Below, in pieces: positions 7,614 to 15,980 of a stretch of 64,000 nt of DNA. The translations under genes and the position numbers were made by a program. This DNA is from Bacillota bacterium (GTDB lineage: Bacteria; Bacillota; Clostridia; Lachnospirales; Lachnospiraceae), in contig JAEWMB010000047.1 of assembly GCA_023457255.1 (NCBI GenBank), forward strand, positions 1 to 64,000. The letters run 5' to 3'. How positions within the stretch are numbered: position 1 is the stretch's first letter; each line of letters opens with the position of its first letter. The notes under the pieces are model-generated. The model did no database searches, was not told the DNA's origin, and saw nothing but the letters and a program-made list of their open reading frames with translations.

Positions 7614-8492
7614 TTATCCTTTTATTACTCCTACTTTCCCTAACGGATCAAGCTTTAAGGCATAAGTTTCTTTTTGTTCCACAGCTTGAATCATTTCTTC
7701 AATTGTTTTTCCATGGTCGGCAACATTTGCATAAGTCTCTATACGGTGATATTGAAATGCAAATGCTTCAAACTTAATATCATACTTTTCGCAAAATGCT
7801 TCCATAACAAGCTCAGGCTTAATATTAATAACACTTCCGGTTGCCAAGCATAAAAGCAAACGAATGCCGTTTTCATAAGTATCTGCATGCTCTATCCCAT
7901 TTACTGTATTCGTAATCTTAAGGTCTTTGCCTGCAAAAAGAAATTCTTCTTCGGTTCTTCCATAAAGGAAGATATAAGGACGGATATCCATTTCCTTTTC
8001 ACTCTTTTTTGTCTTCTTATTTATCACTATCTGACTCTGATGATAAAACTCAGTAAATAGTTTATGAAATTCATCCTTATCTAGTATTTGACCACTTTCT
8101 GTCTTTAACTCATACCCATCTTTTAAGGAAACTAAATAATCCGCTGCCGCAACCAAAGACATTGCTGTTTCTCTCTTTTGATTCGGCAAAGGGTCTCTTA
8201 AAATTTTTGCCTCTATAACTGCAAAACCTTCATTCATAACCGCATTTAAGCTCTCTACGATAGCCTCCTCCGATTGAACCACATTAAAATCAACGTCCAC
8301 ATACTCACCATCACTGGTTAATCCAACACCAAGCGGAGCTGCAAAGGACATAATCTGATGTGGATTAAAGCCTTGGCTGTAAGCCACATCAATCCCTGCC
8401 CGTCTGTTGGCCTTTTGAAAATAGCGCATTACGTCTAAGTGACCAATGAATTTTACCACACCATATTTTGAAAATTTTATTCTTACCTTCAT
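7614..8492 (-). CDS. TIGR03936 family radical-SAM-associated protein (DUF2344)
   Basis: A 292-residue protein beginning MKVRIKFSKYGVVKFIGHLDVMRYFQKANRRAG and continuing YSQGFNPHQIMSFAAPLGVGLTSDGEYVDVDF, the hallmark of the TIGR03936/DUF2344 family. In many bacteria this is fused to or encoded beside a TIGR03960 radical-SAM protein, as here, where the genes are 26 bases apart. The biochemical role is unknown; linkage with RNase G and L21/L27 genes suggests RNA or ribosome modification. AAGGGA precedes the ATG. Confidence 0.88.
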   Translation of the reverse strand: MKVRIKFSKYGVVKFIGHLDVMRYFQKANRRAGIDVAYSQGFNPHQIMSFAAPLGVGLTSDGEYVDVDFNVVQSEEAIVESLNAVMNEGFAVIEAKILRDPLPNQKRETAMSLVAAADYLVSLKDGYELKTESGQILDKDEFHKLFTEFYHQSQIVINKKTKKSEKEMDIRPYIFLYGRTEEEFLFAGKDLKITNTVNGIEHADTYENGIRLLLCLATGSVINIKPELVMEAFCEKYDIKFEAFAFQYHRIETYANVADHGKTIEEMIQAVEQKETYALKLDPLGKVGVIKG

Positions 8493-8518
8493 ATCATAAA
8501 TCCCTTCCTGTCAATAAA

Positions 8519-10390
8519 TTAGTTTCCCGTATGTGCCTCAAAGCATATTCCGCCTTGAAAAGCCGCAGCACCACAGCCGGTACAAGACATCTTACAGTTT
8601 GGAGTTACGGTTTCGTCTACTGCACGCTCATATTCTTTACGAAGGAATTTCTTAGTCACACCGATATCAATGAAGTCCCATGGGAAAATTTCATCCTCAC
8701 TTCGCTCTCTGCTTGTATAGAAGCCGACATCTACACCATTTTCTTTCAATACTTCCATCCAGGTATTATAGTTAAAATATTCAGACCAAGCATCATAGAT
8801 ACAACCTTTTTGGTAGGCATCATAAATAGATTTTGCAATTTTACGGTCACCTCGCGCAAAAAGTCCCTCAAGGATAGTAACCTCTGCATCATGCCAGTTA
8901 TAACGAATGCTCTTATAATTTAATTGTTCCTTCATCTTACCATTTAAAAAACGCTGCTTCTCTCTAAATTCCTCCCTTGTTGCCATTCTTGACCACTGGA
9001 ACGGTGTAAATGGTTTTGGTACAAAAAAGGAAGTACTCGCCGTAATCTGTACCTTACCATTTCTCTCGTCCTTAGGTATTGTATAATACTCTCTGGCAAT
9101 CTTATCCGAAATAGCAGCAATTCCCTCAATATCATCTTGATTTTCCGTTGGAAGACCTAACATGAAATAAAGTTTTACTTTATTCCAGCCGGCAAGGAAC
9201 GCATCCATCGCACCCTTTAATATCACTTCTTCCGTAAGTCCCTTATTAATTACATCACGAAGGCGCTGAGAACCCGCTTCCGGAGCAAAAGTAAGACTGC
9301 TCTTTTTAATATCTTGTACCTTGCTCATAACATCAAGTGCGAACGCATCAATACGAAGGGAAGGGAGGGAGATATTCACGCCATTTTTCTTAAACTCCTC
9401 AATTAAGAAGTAAACGAGCTCCTGAAGCTTATCATAATCACTGGAACTAAGGGAACTAAGAGATATCTCCTCATGTCCGGTGGATTCTATCATATCTTTT
9501 GCTAAGTCTTTCAAATAATCAACGTCTCTTTGCCTTGTTGGACGATATAACATACCAGCCTGACAGAAACGGCATCCGCGGATACATCCGCGTTGGATTT
9601 CAAGGACGACACGGTCTTGAATGGACTTAATGTATGGTACTAATGGTTTTCTGGGATAGTAAGTATCACTAACCTTCATCACTACCTGTTTCATTACCTT
9701 ATTTTTTGCAAACTCATTATTTGGCATCATAGAAGCAATGGTTCCATCTTCTTTATATGTCACCTCATAAAAAGCCGGAACGTAGATACCTTCAATTTGC
9801 GCAACACGCTTTAAGTAATCTGTTCTACTGCCAAAAGCAGCCTTGTTCTCCTTATATGCATCAAGTACCTGATTATAGACAGTCTCTCCTTCTCCGATAT
9901 AAAAGAAATCAAAAAATTCTGCAATAGGCTCCGGATTATAGGAACATGGCCCACCGCCAATGATAATTGGGTCCTCTTCTGTTCTGTCTTTTGCATAGAT
10001 TGGGATTCCTGATAAATCTAAGATTTGCAGGATATTGGTATAGCACATCTCATATTGCAGAGTAATACCTAAGAAGTCAAACTCCTTTACCGGATCCTGA
10101 GATTCAAGAGCAAACAACGGTATGTTGTTCTCTCTCATAATCTTGTCCAAATCCATCCATGGAGAATATACTCGTTCGCAATAGGTATCTCTTCTTTGGT
10201 TGAACATATCATAAAGAATCTGAATTCCAAGATGGGACATACCTACTTCATATACATCAGGAAAACACATACAAAAACGGATATCTACCTTATTTTTATC
10301 CTTAACCACCATATTTACCTCGTTACCGATATAACGAGCGGGTTTGTCTATCGTTAATAATATTTCATCAGATAATGCTAGCTTTTTCAT
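8519..10390 (-). CDS. TIGR03960 family B12-binding-domain/radical SAM protein
   Basis: A 623-residue radical-SAM enzyme. The N-terminal region (about residues 30-180) resembles a cobalamin-binding domain, followed by the radical-SAM core with the cluster motif GCIRGCRFCQAG (C-x3-C-x2-C, near residue 270). A C-terminal cysteine-rich tail (NCKMSCTGCGA) could bind an additional cluster. The substrate is not established. It heads the TIGR03960-TIGR03936-rng gene group and has GGAGG before its ATG. A terminator from the upstream gene precedes it, so it likely has its own promoter in 10400-10508. Confidence 0.88.
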   Translation of the reverse strand: MKKLALSDEILLTIDKPARYIGNEVNMVVKDKNKVDIRFCMCFPDVYEVGMSHLGIQILYDMFNQRRDTYCERVYSPWMDLDKIMRENNIPLFALESQDPVKEFDFLGITLQYEMCYTNILQILDLSGIPIYAKDRTEEDPIIIGGGPCSYNPEPIAEFFDFFYIGEGETVYNQVLDAYKENKAAFGSRTDYLKRVAQIEGIYVPAFYEVTYKEDGTIASMMPNNEFAKNKVMKQVVMKVSDTYYPRKPLVPYIKSIQDRVVLEIQRGCIRGCRFCQAGMLYRPTRQRDVDYLKDLAKDMIESTGHEEISLSSLSSSDYDKLQELVYFLIEEFKKNGVNISLPSLRIDAFALDVMSKVQDIKKSSLTFAPEAGSQRLRDVINKGLTEEVILKGAMDAFLAGWNKVKLYFMLGLPTENQDDIEGIAAISDKIAREYYTIPKDERNGKVQITASTSFFVPKPFTPFQWSRMATREEFREKQRFLNGKMKEQLNYKSIRYNWHDAEVTILEGLFARGDRKIAKSIYDAYQKGCIYDAWSEYFNYNTWMEVLKENGVDVGFYTSRERSEDEIFPWDFIDIGVTKKFLRKEYERAVDETVTPNCKMSCTGCGAAAFQGGICFEAHTGN

Positions 10391-10509
10391 TAAAATCCTC
10401 CATTGCTGTCACCTATGAATTCAGGCACCAGCACAATATTCGCATGTAGATTACAGCAAACCGATCTGCTGCAACCTGACCTAATTTTTAGTCCGGTATT
10501 CATTATAAC

Positions 10510-10536
10510 AAAAAAGAGTGGAGATATCCACCCTTT
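10510..10536 (-). terminator. Intrinsic terminator
   Basis: On the minus strand a 10-bp stem (AAAGGGTGGA/TCCACTCTTT, one G-U pair) with a four-base loop is followed by a run of T. It ends the transcript of the small membrane-protein gene at 10550-10951. Confidence 0.82.
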
Positions 10537-10549
10537 CATTAAAACGTAT

Positions 10550-10951
10550 TTACTTCTCTATTTGTGAAGCATCTTTATCCGATTGAAATATATCCGTTAG
10601 TTTCTGCTCTAAGGCTTCCACAAATTCATTATTTCTAATCTCTTTTACTACACTTTCTGCACTTTGGCCAAACACATTAGCAGAAAACATCCGTCCAAGA
10701 AATAATAATAGAAAGAGAAGGCATGCCATAATTATTCTTCCGAATAATCCTTTAAAGTAACGTATACTCTTAGATTTACTATCAGAAGTTTGATGAAGTG
10801 CTTTTGCTTCCCCAAATCCAGGTAATGTTCCCGCTCTGTTGCTAAGTTCACTCTCGCTATCTTCGTTGTGGCTTTGCTCCCATCTTCCCTCCGGTTGTTC
10901 TTCTTTTCTTTTATCCCGCAACGCATCTTTCATTTCTTCTACTTGTTCCAT
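10550..10951 (-). CDS. Hypothetical single-pass membrane protein, 133 aa
   Basis: A 133-residue protein with a highly charged N-terminal half (many Glu, Lys, Arg, Asn), then one hydrophobic segment IIMACLLFLLLFLGRMF at about residues 73-89, then a short C-terminal domain (ESVVKEIRNNEFVEALEQKLTDIF). Topology with the charged half in the cytoplasm is likely. The gene is monocistronic: GAGGGTTAATT precedes the ATG and a terminator follows the stop. I recognise no family. Confidence 0.65.
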   Translation of the reverse strand: MEQVEEMKDALRDKRKEEQPEGRWEQSHNEDSESELSNRAGTLPGFGEAKALHQTSDSKSKSIRYFKGLFGRIIMACLLFLLLFLGRMFSANVFGQSAESVVKEIRNNEFVEALEQKLTDIFQSDKDASQIEK

Positions 10952-11157
10952 AATTAACCCTCATCTCCGAGCACATTTTATGTAACCATAGCTATCTGAT
11001 TCCATTTATAGAGAAACATCTATATGATTACACTTATAGGGAAAGAAGAGTTTCAATCAAGATTAGATATCACATAATCTCAATTAGAAAAACACTTCTT
11101 TTCACATCATCCTTATTGTATGCTCGTACTATACTTTGGTTAATTTTATGCGAATCT

Positions 11158-12582
11158 TTAGAAATTATGACTACCATCCGTTAAGACTTCATCCTCAAAT
11201 ACATAGGATTGGTCTAAATTATCCTGATTGGTTACCGAAACATTCTTAAAGAAAATCTGATTCGCATTCTTAATCTCAATCCCCTTCTTCGCCTGAATGA
11301 CAACATTCTCTAATGTAATATCATGAATTGGCAGCTGTTCTAACCCATCAATTTTAATTGCCTGCCCTGCACGAAGACAGTTTACATCACGGATGGTGAT
11401 ATTCTTAAATTCCGGTATATCTTCTTTTGCAATGGTATCAGGTTCATCCGAAGCCTCATGGTCCAGACGGAACAGGGTATACCCCATAGTAAATATAATT
11501 GCCTCTGTATCAATATCTGTCATCTGAATATTTCGGATTGTAATATCCTCCACAACTCCACCACGTCCAATTGCACTCTTAAAGCGTATTCCGGTATCAG
11601 TACCAAGAAACAAGCAATTTTCTATCACAACATCCCGAATTCCCCGAGACATCTCACTACCGACTACAAATCCTCCGTGCCCATGATATACAACGCAGTC
11701 TCTGATACGAACATGCTCTGTTGGTACGGTTATTTTTCTACCAATTGCGTTCTTACCGGATTTTAAGCAAATGGCATCATCACCTACATCGAACTTAACG
11801 CCGTAGATCTCAACAAAACGACAAGATTCTAAGTCAAGCCCATCTCCATTTTGAGCAAAACTATCGTTACGAATAAACGCATCCCGAAGAGTTACATTCG
11901 TACAAAGTAATGGATGAAGGTTCCAAGCAGGTGAATTTTGAAGCGTAACGCCTTCTATTAATACTTTATTACAACGTACTAAGTTAGCCATAACCGGGCG
12001 ATAAAGATCATAGTGCGGAGCAGCCTTTTTCAGTGCATCCTCTTCTTCCACACTTACTTCTCCTGCTAAACAGCCTTCATAAGATGTTTTACTTGGATAC
12101 CAAATACCACCTTCCTTAGTATCAATCACATAAGGGCTTTTCTTTAAACGAGCCTCCCATTGCCTTTTTGTTATCTTAAATTCTTTTAATGGGCGCCATT
12201 CATGACCATTGCCATCAATTATTCCTTCCCCGGTAATCGCAATATTTTCTTCATCAAACGCATGGATGGGAGAGATTGTACGAAGTCTTGGCTGCCCTTC
12301 ATAATCAGTAAGGATAACAGGATATTCCTCCGGATTCTTATCAAAGGTGATCAATGCCCCTTTTTCTAAATGAAGATTAATATTGGATTTAAGAGTAATT
12401 GGGCCCGTGAGCCAAATTCCTTCCGGAACCTTAACAGTACCGCCACCAAGCTCTGATAATTCGGTAATCGCTCGATTGATTGCTGCCGTATTCGATACAA
12501 TACCTCCAGATACCGCCTGATAGTCTGTAATACTAACCTGTCTATCTGGAAAAACCGGTAATTCAACAGTAAACGTTTGCAT
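11158..12582 (-). CDS. Glycoside hydrolase family 28 polygalacturonase
   Basis: A 474-residue right-handed parallel beta-helix enzyme. GH28 catalytic motifs appear in order: NGDGLDLESC, GDDAICLKSG (catalytic aspartates), GHGGFVVGSEMSRG (the conserved His loop), and GIRFKSAIGRGG (the RxK substrate loop). No signal peptide is present, so it probably acts inside the cell on imported oligogalacturonides, like exo-polygalacturonases of gut and soil clostridia. AAGGAG precedes the ATG. An intrinsic terminator lies only about 25 bases upstream of the start codon, which suggests that expression is controlled by attenuation. Confidence 0.92.
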   Translation of the reverse strand: MQTFTVELPVFPDRQVSITDYQAVSGGIVSNTAAINRAITELSELGGGTVKVPEGIWLTGPITLKSNINLHLEKGALITFDKNPEEYPVILTDYEGQPRLRTISPIHAFDEENIAITGEGIIDGNGHEWRPLKEFKITKRQWEARLKKSPYVIDTKEGGIWYPSKTSYEGCLAGEVSVEEEDALKKAAPHYDLYRPVMANLVRCNKVLIEGVTLQNSPAWNLHPLLCTNVTLRDAFIRNDSFAQNGDGLDLESCRFVEIYGVKFDVGDDAICLKSGKNAIGRKITVPTEHVRIRDCVVYHGHGGFVVGSEMSRGIRDVVIENCLFLGTDTGIRFKSAIGRGGVVEDITIRNIQMTDIDTEAIIFTMGYTLFRLDHEASDEPDTIAKEDIPEFKNITIRDVNCLRAGQAIKIDGLEQLPIHDITLENVVIQAKKGIEIKNANQIFFKNVSVTNQDNLDQSYVFEDEVLTDGSHNF

Positions 12583-12607
12583 GTATATTCTCCTTTTGTA
12601 ATTTATT

Positions 12608-12735
12608 AAAAACCTATCGCAGACTATATCTAATTTTATAGATTGATACTGCGATAGGCTATGACTAATTTTTCGAACCAGTTCCGCTTCAATACAAGAT
12701 ACAAGCAGTCAAAAAACTGGATTAGTAATAGTATA
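12608..12735 (-). promoter_or_regulatory. Candidate transcription attenuator / leader RNA of the GH28 gene
   Basis: On the minus strand a TATACT -10 box (12730-12735) would start transcription near 12724. The RNA then forms ACTAAT/ATTAGT and CCAGTT/AACTGG pairings (12664-12726; the two strands are contiguous on one side, with a bulge on the other), followed by a 10-bp terminator stem (CCTATCGCAG at 12613-12622 with 12649-12658) and UUUUU. The GH28 ribosome binding site begins a few bases later. A terminator this close to the gene it precedes is the layout of an attenuator or riboswitch. It could instead simply end the upstream transcript. I recognise no known class. Confidence 0.5.
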
Positions 12736-12850
12736 CTTTAAATTTCTCTATAATTCTAGGAGATTTCTCACAATTATCAAAGCAAATTACTGATTTTTTG
12801 ACTAGTATCCTGTATCTTCCATAGACGCTTTTATTCTCTGGAATTATAAT

Positions 12851-13507
12851 TCATCCCCCTCCCCCCATCGCAATCAACGTATCGATAAAGGTAAAATGCT
12901 GTTCTTTTTCCCATAAGATAAAATGAGCGCCGGGATCAACCCTAAGCCAATCCTCAATTGCTTCTGATGATTTTGATTTATCTCTTTTTATGTTTATCTC
13001 CGTTTTGGGCTCTTCGAAATAAGAGAATAAGATATTCTCATGTAACCCTATCGATTGATACTTATCTCCAATAAGTAACCCTTCGTCCGTGATTGCAACA
13101 TGATGATACACATATTCAAACATAGTCTCCGGTTTTAAATATGCTATCCTGCCTCTTCTTAACTCAGGTATTGCCGCCCTTTTCCAATCCTCTACTCCTT
13201 CCGGAATACAGTGCCAATAGATGTGATGCATCCTTACCCATTCCCTTGGTTTGTCTTCCCCAGGCCATTTTGCTAAACAGTTATGTAAATTTTCAAACAC
13301 TTCCTCCGGTAAAAGTTCTTCTCCTATCGCTTCATAATAGGCAAATAGCATATTTTCATGGCGATAAAGGCAAGCAGTCATAACTCTTTGTTCCTTTATT
13401 AGGTTCTTAATGTATTCTTTTGTTTCCCCTAACCTTGCCTCTAAATTAACCTCTTCCTCATAGGAAATATGTCCGCGGTAATGATATCGGTAAATCATAT
13501 CTTTCAT
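12851..13507 (-). CDS. Hypothetical protein, 218 aa
   Basis: A 218-residue soluble protein beginning MKDMIYRYHYRGHISYEEEVNLEARLGETKEYIKNLI. Phrases such as TACLYRHENMLFAYYEA resemble the pattern seen in small dimeric alpha/beta-barrel proteins such as L-rhamnose mutarotase, and the length would fit two such repeats, but the match is weak. Its position directly upstream of a polygalacturonase gene makes a role in pectin sugar metabolism possible. The C-terminus reads LIAMGGGG. The ribosome binding site is poor. Function unassigned. Confidence 0.6.
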   Translation of the reverse strand: MKDMIYRYHYRGHISYEEEVNLEARLGETKEYIKNLIKEQRVMTACLYRHENMLFAYYEAIGEELLPEEVFENLHNCLAKWPGEDKPREWVRMHHIYWHCIPEGVEDWKRAAIPELRRGRIAYLKPETMFEYVYHHVAITDEGLLIGDKYQSIGLHENILFSYFEEPKTEINIKRDKSKSSEAIEDWLRVDPGAHFILWEKEQHFTFIDTLIAMGGGG

Positions 13508-13672
13508 AAACTATCTTCGATGTGAAGTAACCTTCCTTCACATTTTTCCTCTCTGTAAATTTAAATAGTATATAATTCAACACACTTCGTTAATAATTTC
13601 TATAAAGTAATCTCTGGGTTTTCCTAATATATCATCGGATTTACGATTATGTCATCATTATATCTCCTTTTA

Positions 13673-13707
13673 ACAAGAAAAAGTACGTCTTGCGAACTTT
13701 TCCTTGT
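13673..13707. other. Isolated hairpin in the lysS 3' region
   Basis: ACAAGAAAAAGT (13673-13684) pairs with ACTTTTCCTTGT (13696-13707), 12 bp with one G-U pair, in the 326-base gap between lysS and the next gene. No T-run follows on either strand, so it is not a standard intrinsic terminator. Nothing else is visible in 13508-13833. Confidence 0.45.
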
Positions 13708-13833
13708 CATAAAGGGAGAACATCTGAAAATACTAATTACTTATTCCTTTTAATTTATCATCCGGTTTCTTACGGCATTTATTTATCTTCCTGTTAATTT
13801 TCCTCTTTCTATTACTTACAGTCTAGCTTTTTA

Positions 13834-15327
13834 TCACAAATCCCTCGAATTTATTCCTTCGCTATTTAGCGGTCTCATGATTGGAAATAATACAGTATCT
13901 CTTAGGTTATCCTGTCCGGTTATTACTTGCAGAAAACGATCTATTCCCATACCCCATCCGGAGATTGGCGGCATACCATACTCCATCGCGGTGATATAAT
14001 CATTATCCATCGTCATGGCTTCCTCATCACCATTTGCCTTTGCCATTGCTTGATCTAACAGACGCTTCTTTTGTTCTATCGGGTCTACCAACTCTGAATA
14101 TGCATTGATAACCTCTGCTCCATTGATTATCAATTGAAAACGATCTACAATTTCATTATTGTCATCATTTGCACGTGCTAATGGAGATAGTGATGTCGGG
14201 TGTTCCGTTAAAAAAGTAGGAGAAATAATTTTAGGGCGACTGACCTTCTTGTATAATAAATCAATTAGGTTTCCCTTACTAAGCTGCTCTGCCGGAGTTT
14301 CTGAATGTAATTCGATTCCTTCTTCCTTTATCTTACTTAATAAACTTTCTGTGCTTTTATATGAATTGATATCAATTCCACAGTCTTTTATTAATAACTC
14401 GCGAAACGTAACAATCTTCCATTCACCTGAAAAATCAATACTTTGATTACCCACCTTAATAACAGAGGTTCCAAATACCTTCATTATTACAATAGCTAAC
14501 ATAGACTGTAAGAATTTCATATTATCAATATAGTTATAATATGCACAGTAACCTTCCAGCATCGTAAAATCTTGAAGATGCGTTGCATCCATACCCTCAT
14601 TACGAAAACACCTGGCAAATTCAAATACCTTAGAAATGCCACCTACAATACAACGCTTTAGATAGGTCTCCGGCGCAATTCTAAGATAAACGTCCATATC
14701 GAGTGCATTATGATGAGAAATAAAGGGACGTGCTGTTGCTCCTGCCGGTTTCTCTATTAATACCGGTGTCTCAACCTCAAGATATCCGGAATCTTCTAAG
14801 TATCTTCTAATTTCCTTTATCATTTGAAATTTTAATAAGAAGCGCTTTCTCGTATCCTCATTCATAATTAAATCAAGATACCTCTGACGATAGCAGCTAT
14901 CTTTGTCCGTGATTCCATGAAATTTTTCCGGAAGCGGTTTGAAAGCCTTCCCAAGAAATTTAATATTTTGTGCTCGGATCGTCTTTTCTCCTGTCTGCGT
15001 AGTAAATATTTCACCAAATACTCCAAGAAAATCACCAATATCAAATCCCTGTCGAAAAAATTCATATGCTTCTTCCCCTACATCATCCCTGCGTATAGCA
15101 ACTTGTAATTTTCCATATATGTCACCAATTGTTACAAAGCAAAGCTTACCCATCTTTCGAATGGATAATATCCTTCCGGCAATTGATACCTCCTTTGTTC
15201 CATTGAAAAGCTTAATTGCTTCAATTAGTTCATGAGTTACCTCAAACCGTTCCGGATAAGGATTTTGATGCTTCCTCACAACTTCTAACTTCTGTCTCCT
15301 AATTTCTTCTAATTCTTGAATCCCCAT
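13834..15327 (-). CDS. lysS: Lysyl-tRNA synthetase, class II
   Basis: A 497-residue class II LysRS. An N-terminal OB-fold anticodon-binding domain (SIAGRILSIRKMGKLCFVTIGD) is followed by the catalytic core with motif 2 (FARCFRNEGMDATHLQDFTMLEGY) and motif 3 (GWGMGIDRFLQVITG). It charges tRNA(Lys) in the cytoplasm. GGAGG lies ten bases before the ATG. The gene has its own promoter and a T-box leader, so its expression should rise when uncharged tRNA(Lys) accumulates. T-box control of lysS is less common than for other synthetases. Confidence 0.96.
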   Translation of the reverse strand: MGIQELEEIRRQKLEVVRKHQNPYPERFEVTHELIEAIKLFNGTKEVSIAGRILSIRKMGKLCFVTIGDIYGKLQVAIRRDDVGEEAYEFFRQGFDIGDFLGVFGEIFTTQTGEKTIRAQNIKFLGKAFKPLPEKFHGITDKDSCYRQRYLDLIMNEDTRKRFLLKFQMIKEIRRYLEDSGYLEVETPVLIEKPAGATARPFISHHNALDMDVYLRIAPETYLKRCIVGGISKVFEFARCFRNEGMDATHLQDFTMLEGYCAYYNYIDNMKFLQSMLAIVIMKVFGTSVIKVGNQSIDFSGEWKIVTFRELLIKDCGIDINSYKSTESLLSKIKEEGIELHSETPAEQLSKGNLIDLLYKKVSRPKIISPTFLTEHPTSLSPLARANDDNNEIVDRFQLIINGAEVINAYSELVDPIEQKKRLLDQAMAKANGDEEAMTMDNDYITAMEYGMPPISGWGMGIDRFLQVITGQDNLRDTVLFPIMRPLNSEGINSRDL

Positions 15328-15454
15328 AGAAAGCCTCCATTCTATAGCACATTGGCTATTTCATACAAGGGTTATCCGTGAGAGTTATAAGAGTGTTTAA
15401 GGAAAAATATACGCTAGTTAACACTCCGCAATGATTGACTTGGGTAGAACCGGT

Positions 15455-15747
15455 ACAAAATAAAAAAATCCCGTCCTTACCAAAGGACGAGATTACTATC
15501 ACGTGTTACCACCTTTATTCGCTTATTCCATATAGAATAAGCCTCTACAAGTACAGATTTTCATCGATACTCTGGTGCTGTAATGGGCACTCCCATCGTA
15601 ATCTCAACATAAATACTTATGCAGTCGGTACGCAGTTCCAAGTCTTTTTTCGTTATTATTCCTGTATCTCATTCCACCTAACTGAGATTCTCTGTAACAG
15701 CCAAACAATACTTACTCCTCTTTTCATAACCTTTGTCTATTTAAATT
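15455..15747 (-). promoter_or_regulatory. T-box riboswitch (lysine specific)
   Basis: The minus-strand leader of lysS has the parts of a T-box. A Stem I with CAGAGAATC (15683-15694 region) and GGTGGAATG comes first. A specifier region GAAAAAAGAC (15642-15651) follows, in which AAA or AAG reads as lysine. The T-box core GGTGGTAACACG lies at 15502-15513. The terminator is a 12-bp stem with one G-U pair (15467-15478 with 15483-15494) followed by seven U. Uncharged tRNA(Lys) would stabilise the antiterminator and allow lysS transcription. Confidence 0.92.
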
Positions 15748-15753
15748 TTTTTC

Positions 15754-15782
15754 ATCTTAACAAATAAAAATAATCTTGTCAA
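15754..15782 (-). promoter_or_regulatory. Promoter of lysS
   Basis: TTGACA (15777-15782) and TAAGAT (15754-15759) on the minus strand with a 17-base spacer. It lies downstream of the CRISPR terminator, so lysS is transcribed independently of the array. Between 15783 and 15852 nothing else is seen. Confidence 0.8.
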
Positions 15783-15852
15783 TCATTTATTTTAAAGCTG
15801 GAAGTTCCTTATGAATGATTTTGGTACAGCTAAGAGAAATAAAAAGGACAAT

Positions 15853-15912
15853 AAAAAATATTATCTTCTGATTTGTTAGCCAGCTTTGGTTGGCAACTAA
15901 CAAGAGAAGATA
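15853..15912 (-). terminator. Intrinsic terminator of the CRISPR array transcript
   Basis: On the minus strand TATCTTCT/AGAAGATA (8 bp) encloses TTGTTAG/CTAACAA and GCCA/TGGC pairings and is followed by TATTTTTT. It sits about 70 bases beyond the last, degenerate repeat, at the end expected if the pre-crRNA is transcribed leftwards from the leader near cas2. Confidence 0.82.
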
Positions 15913-15980
15913 TATCTTATACAGAAAAACGCACATCAGTAAGCATTTCTTGATAAGAGCAATATACCAAAGGAAGTTTC

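Noticed and set aside
13673..13707. Hairpin as lysS terminator
   Set aside because: Twelve paired bases but no U-run on either strand; retained only as an unexplained hairpin.
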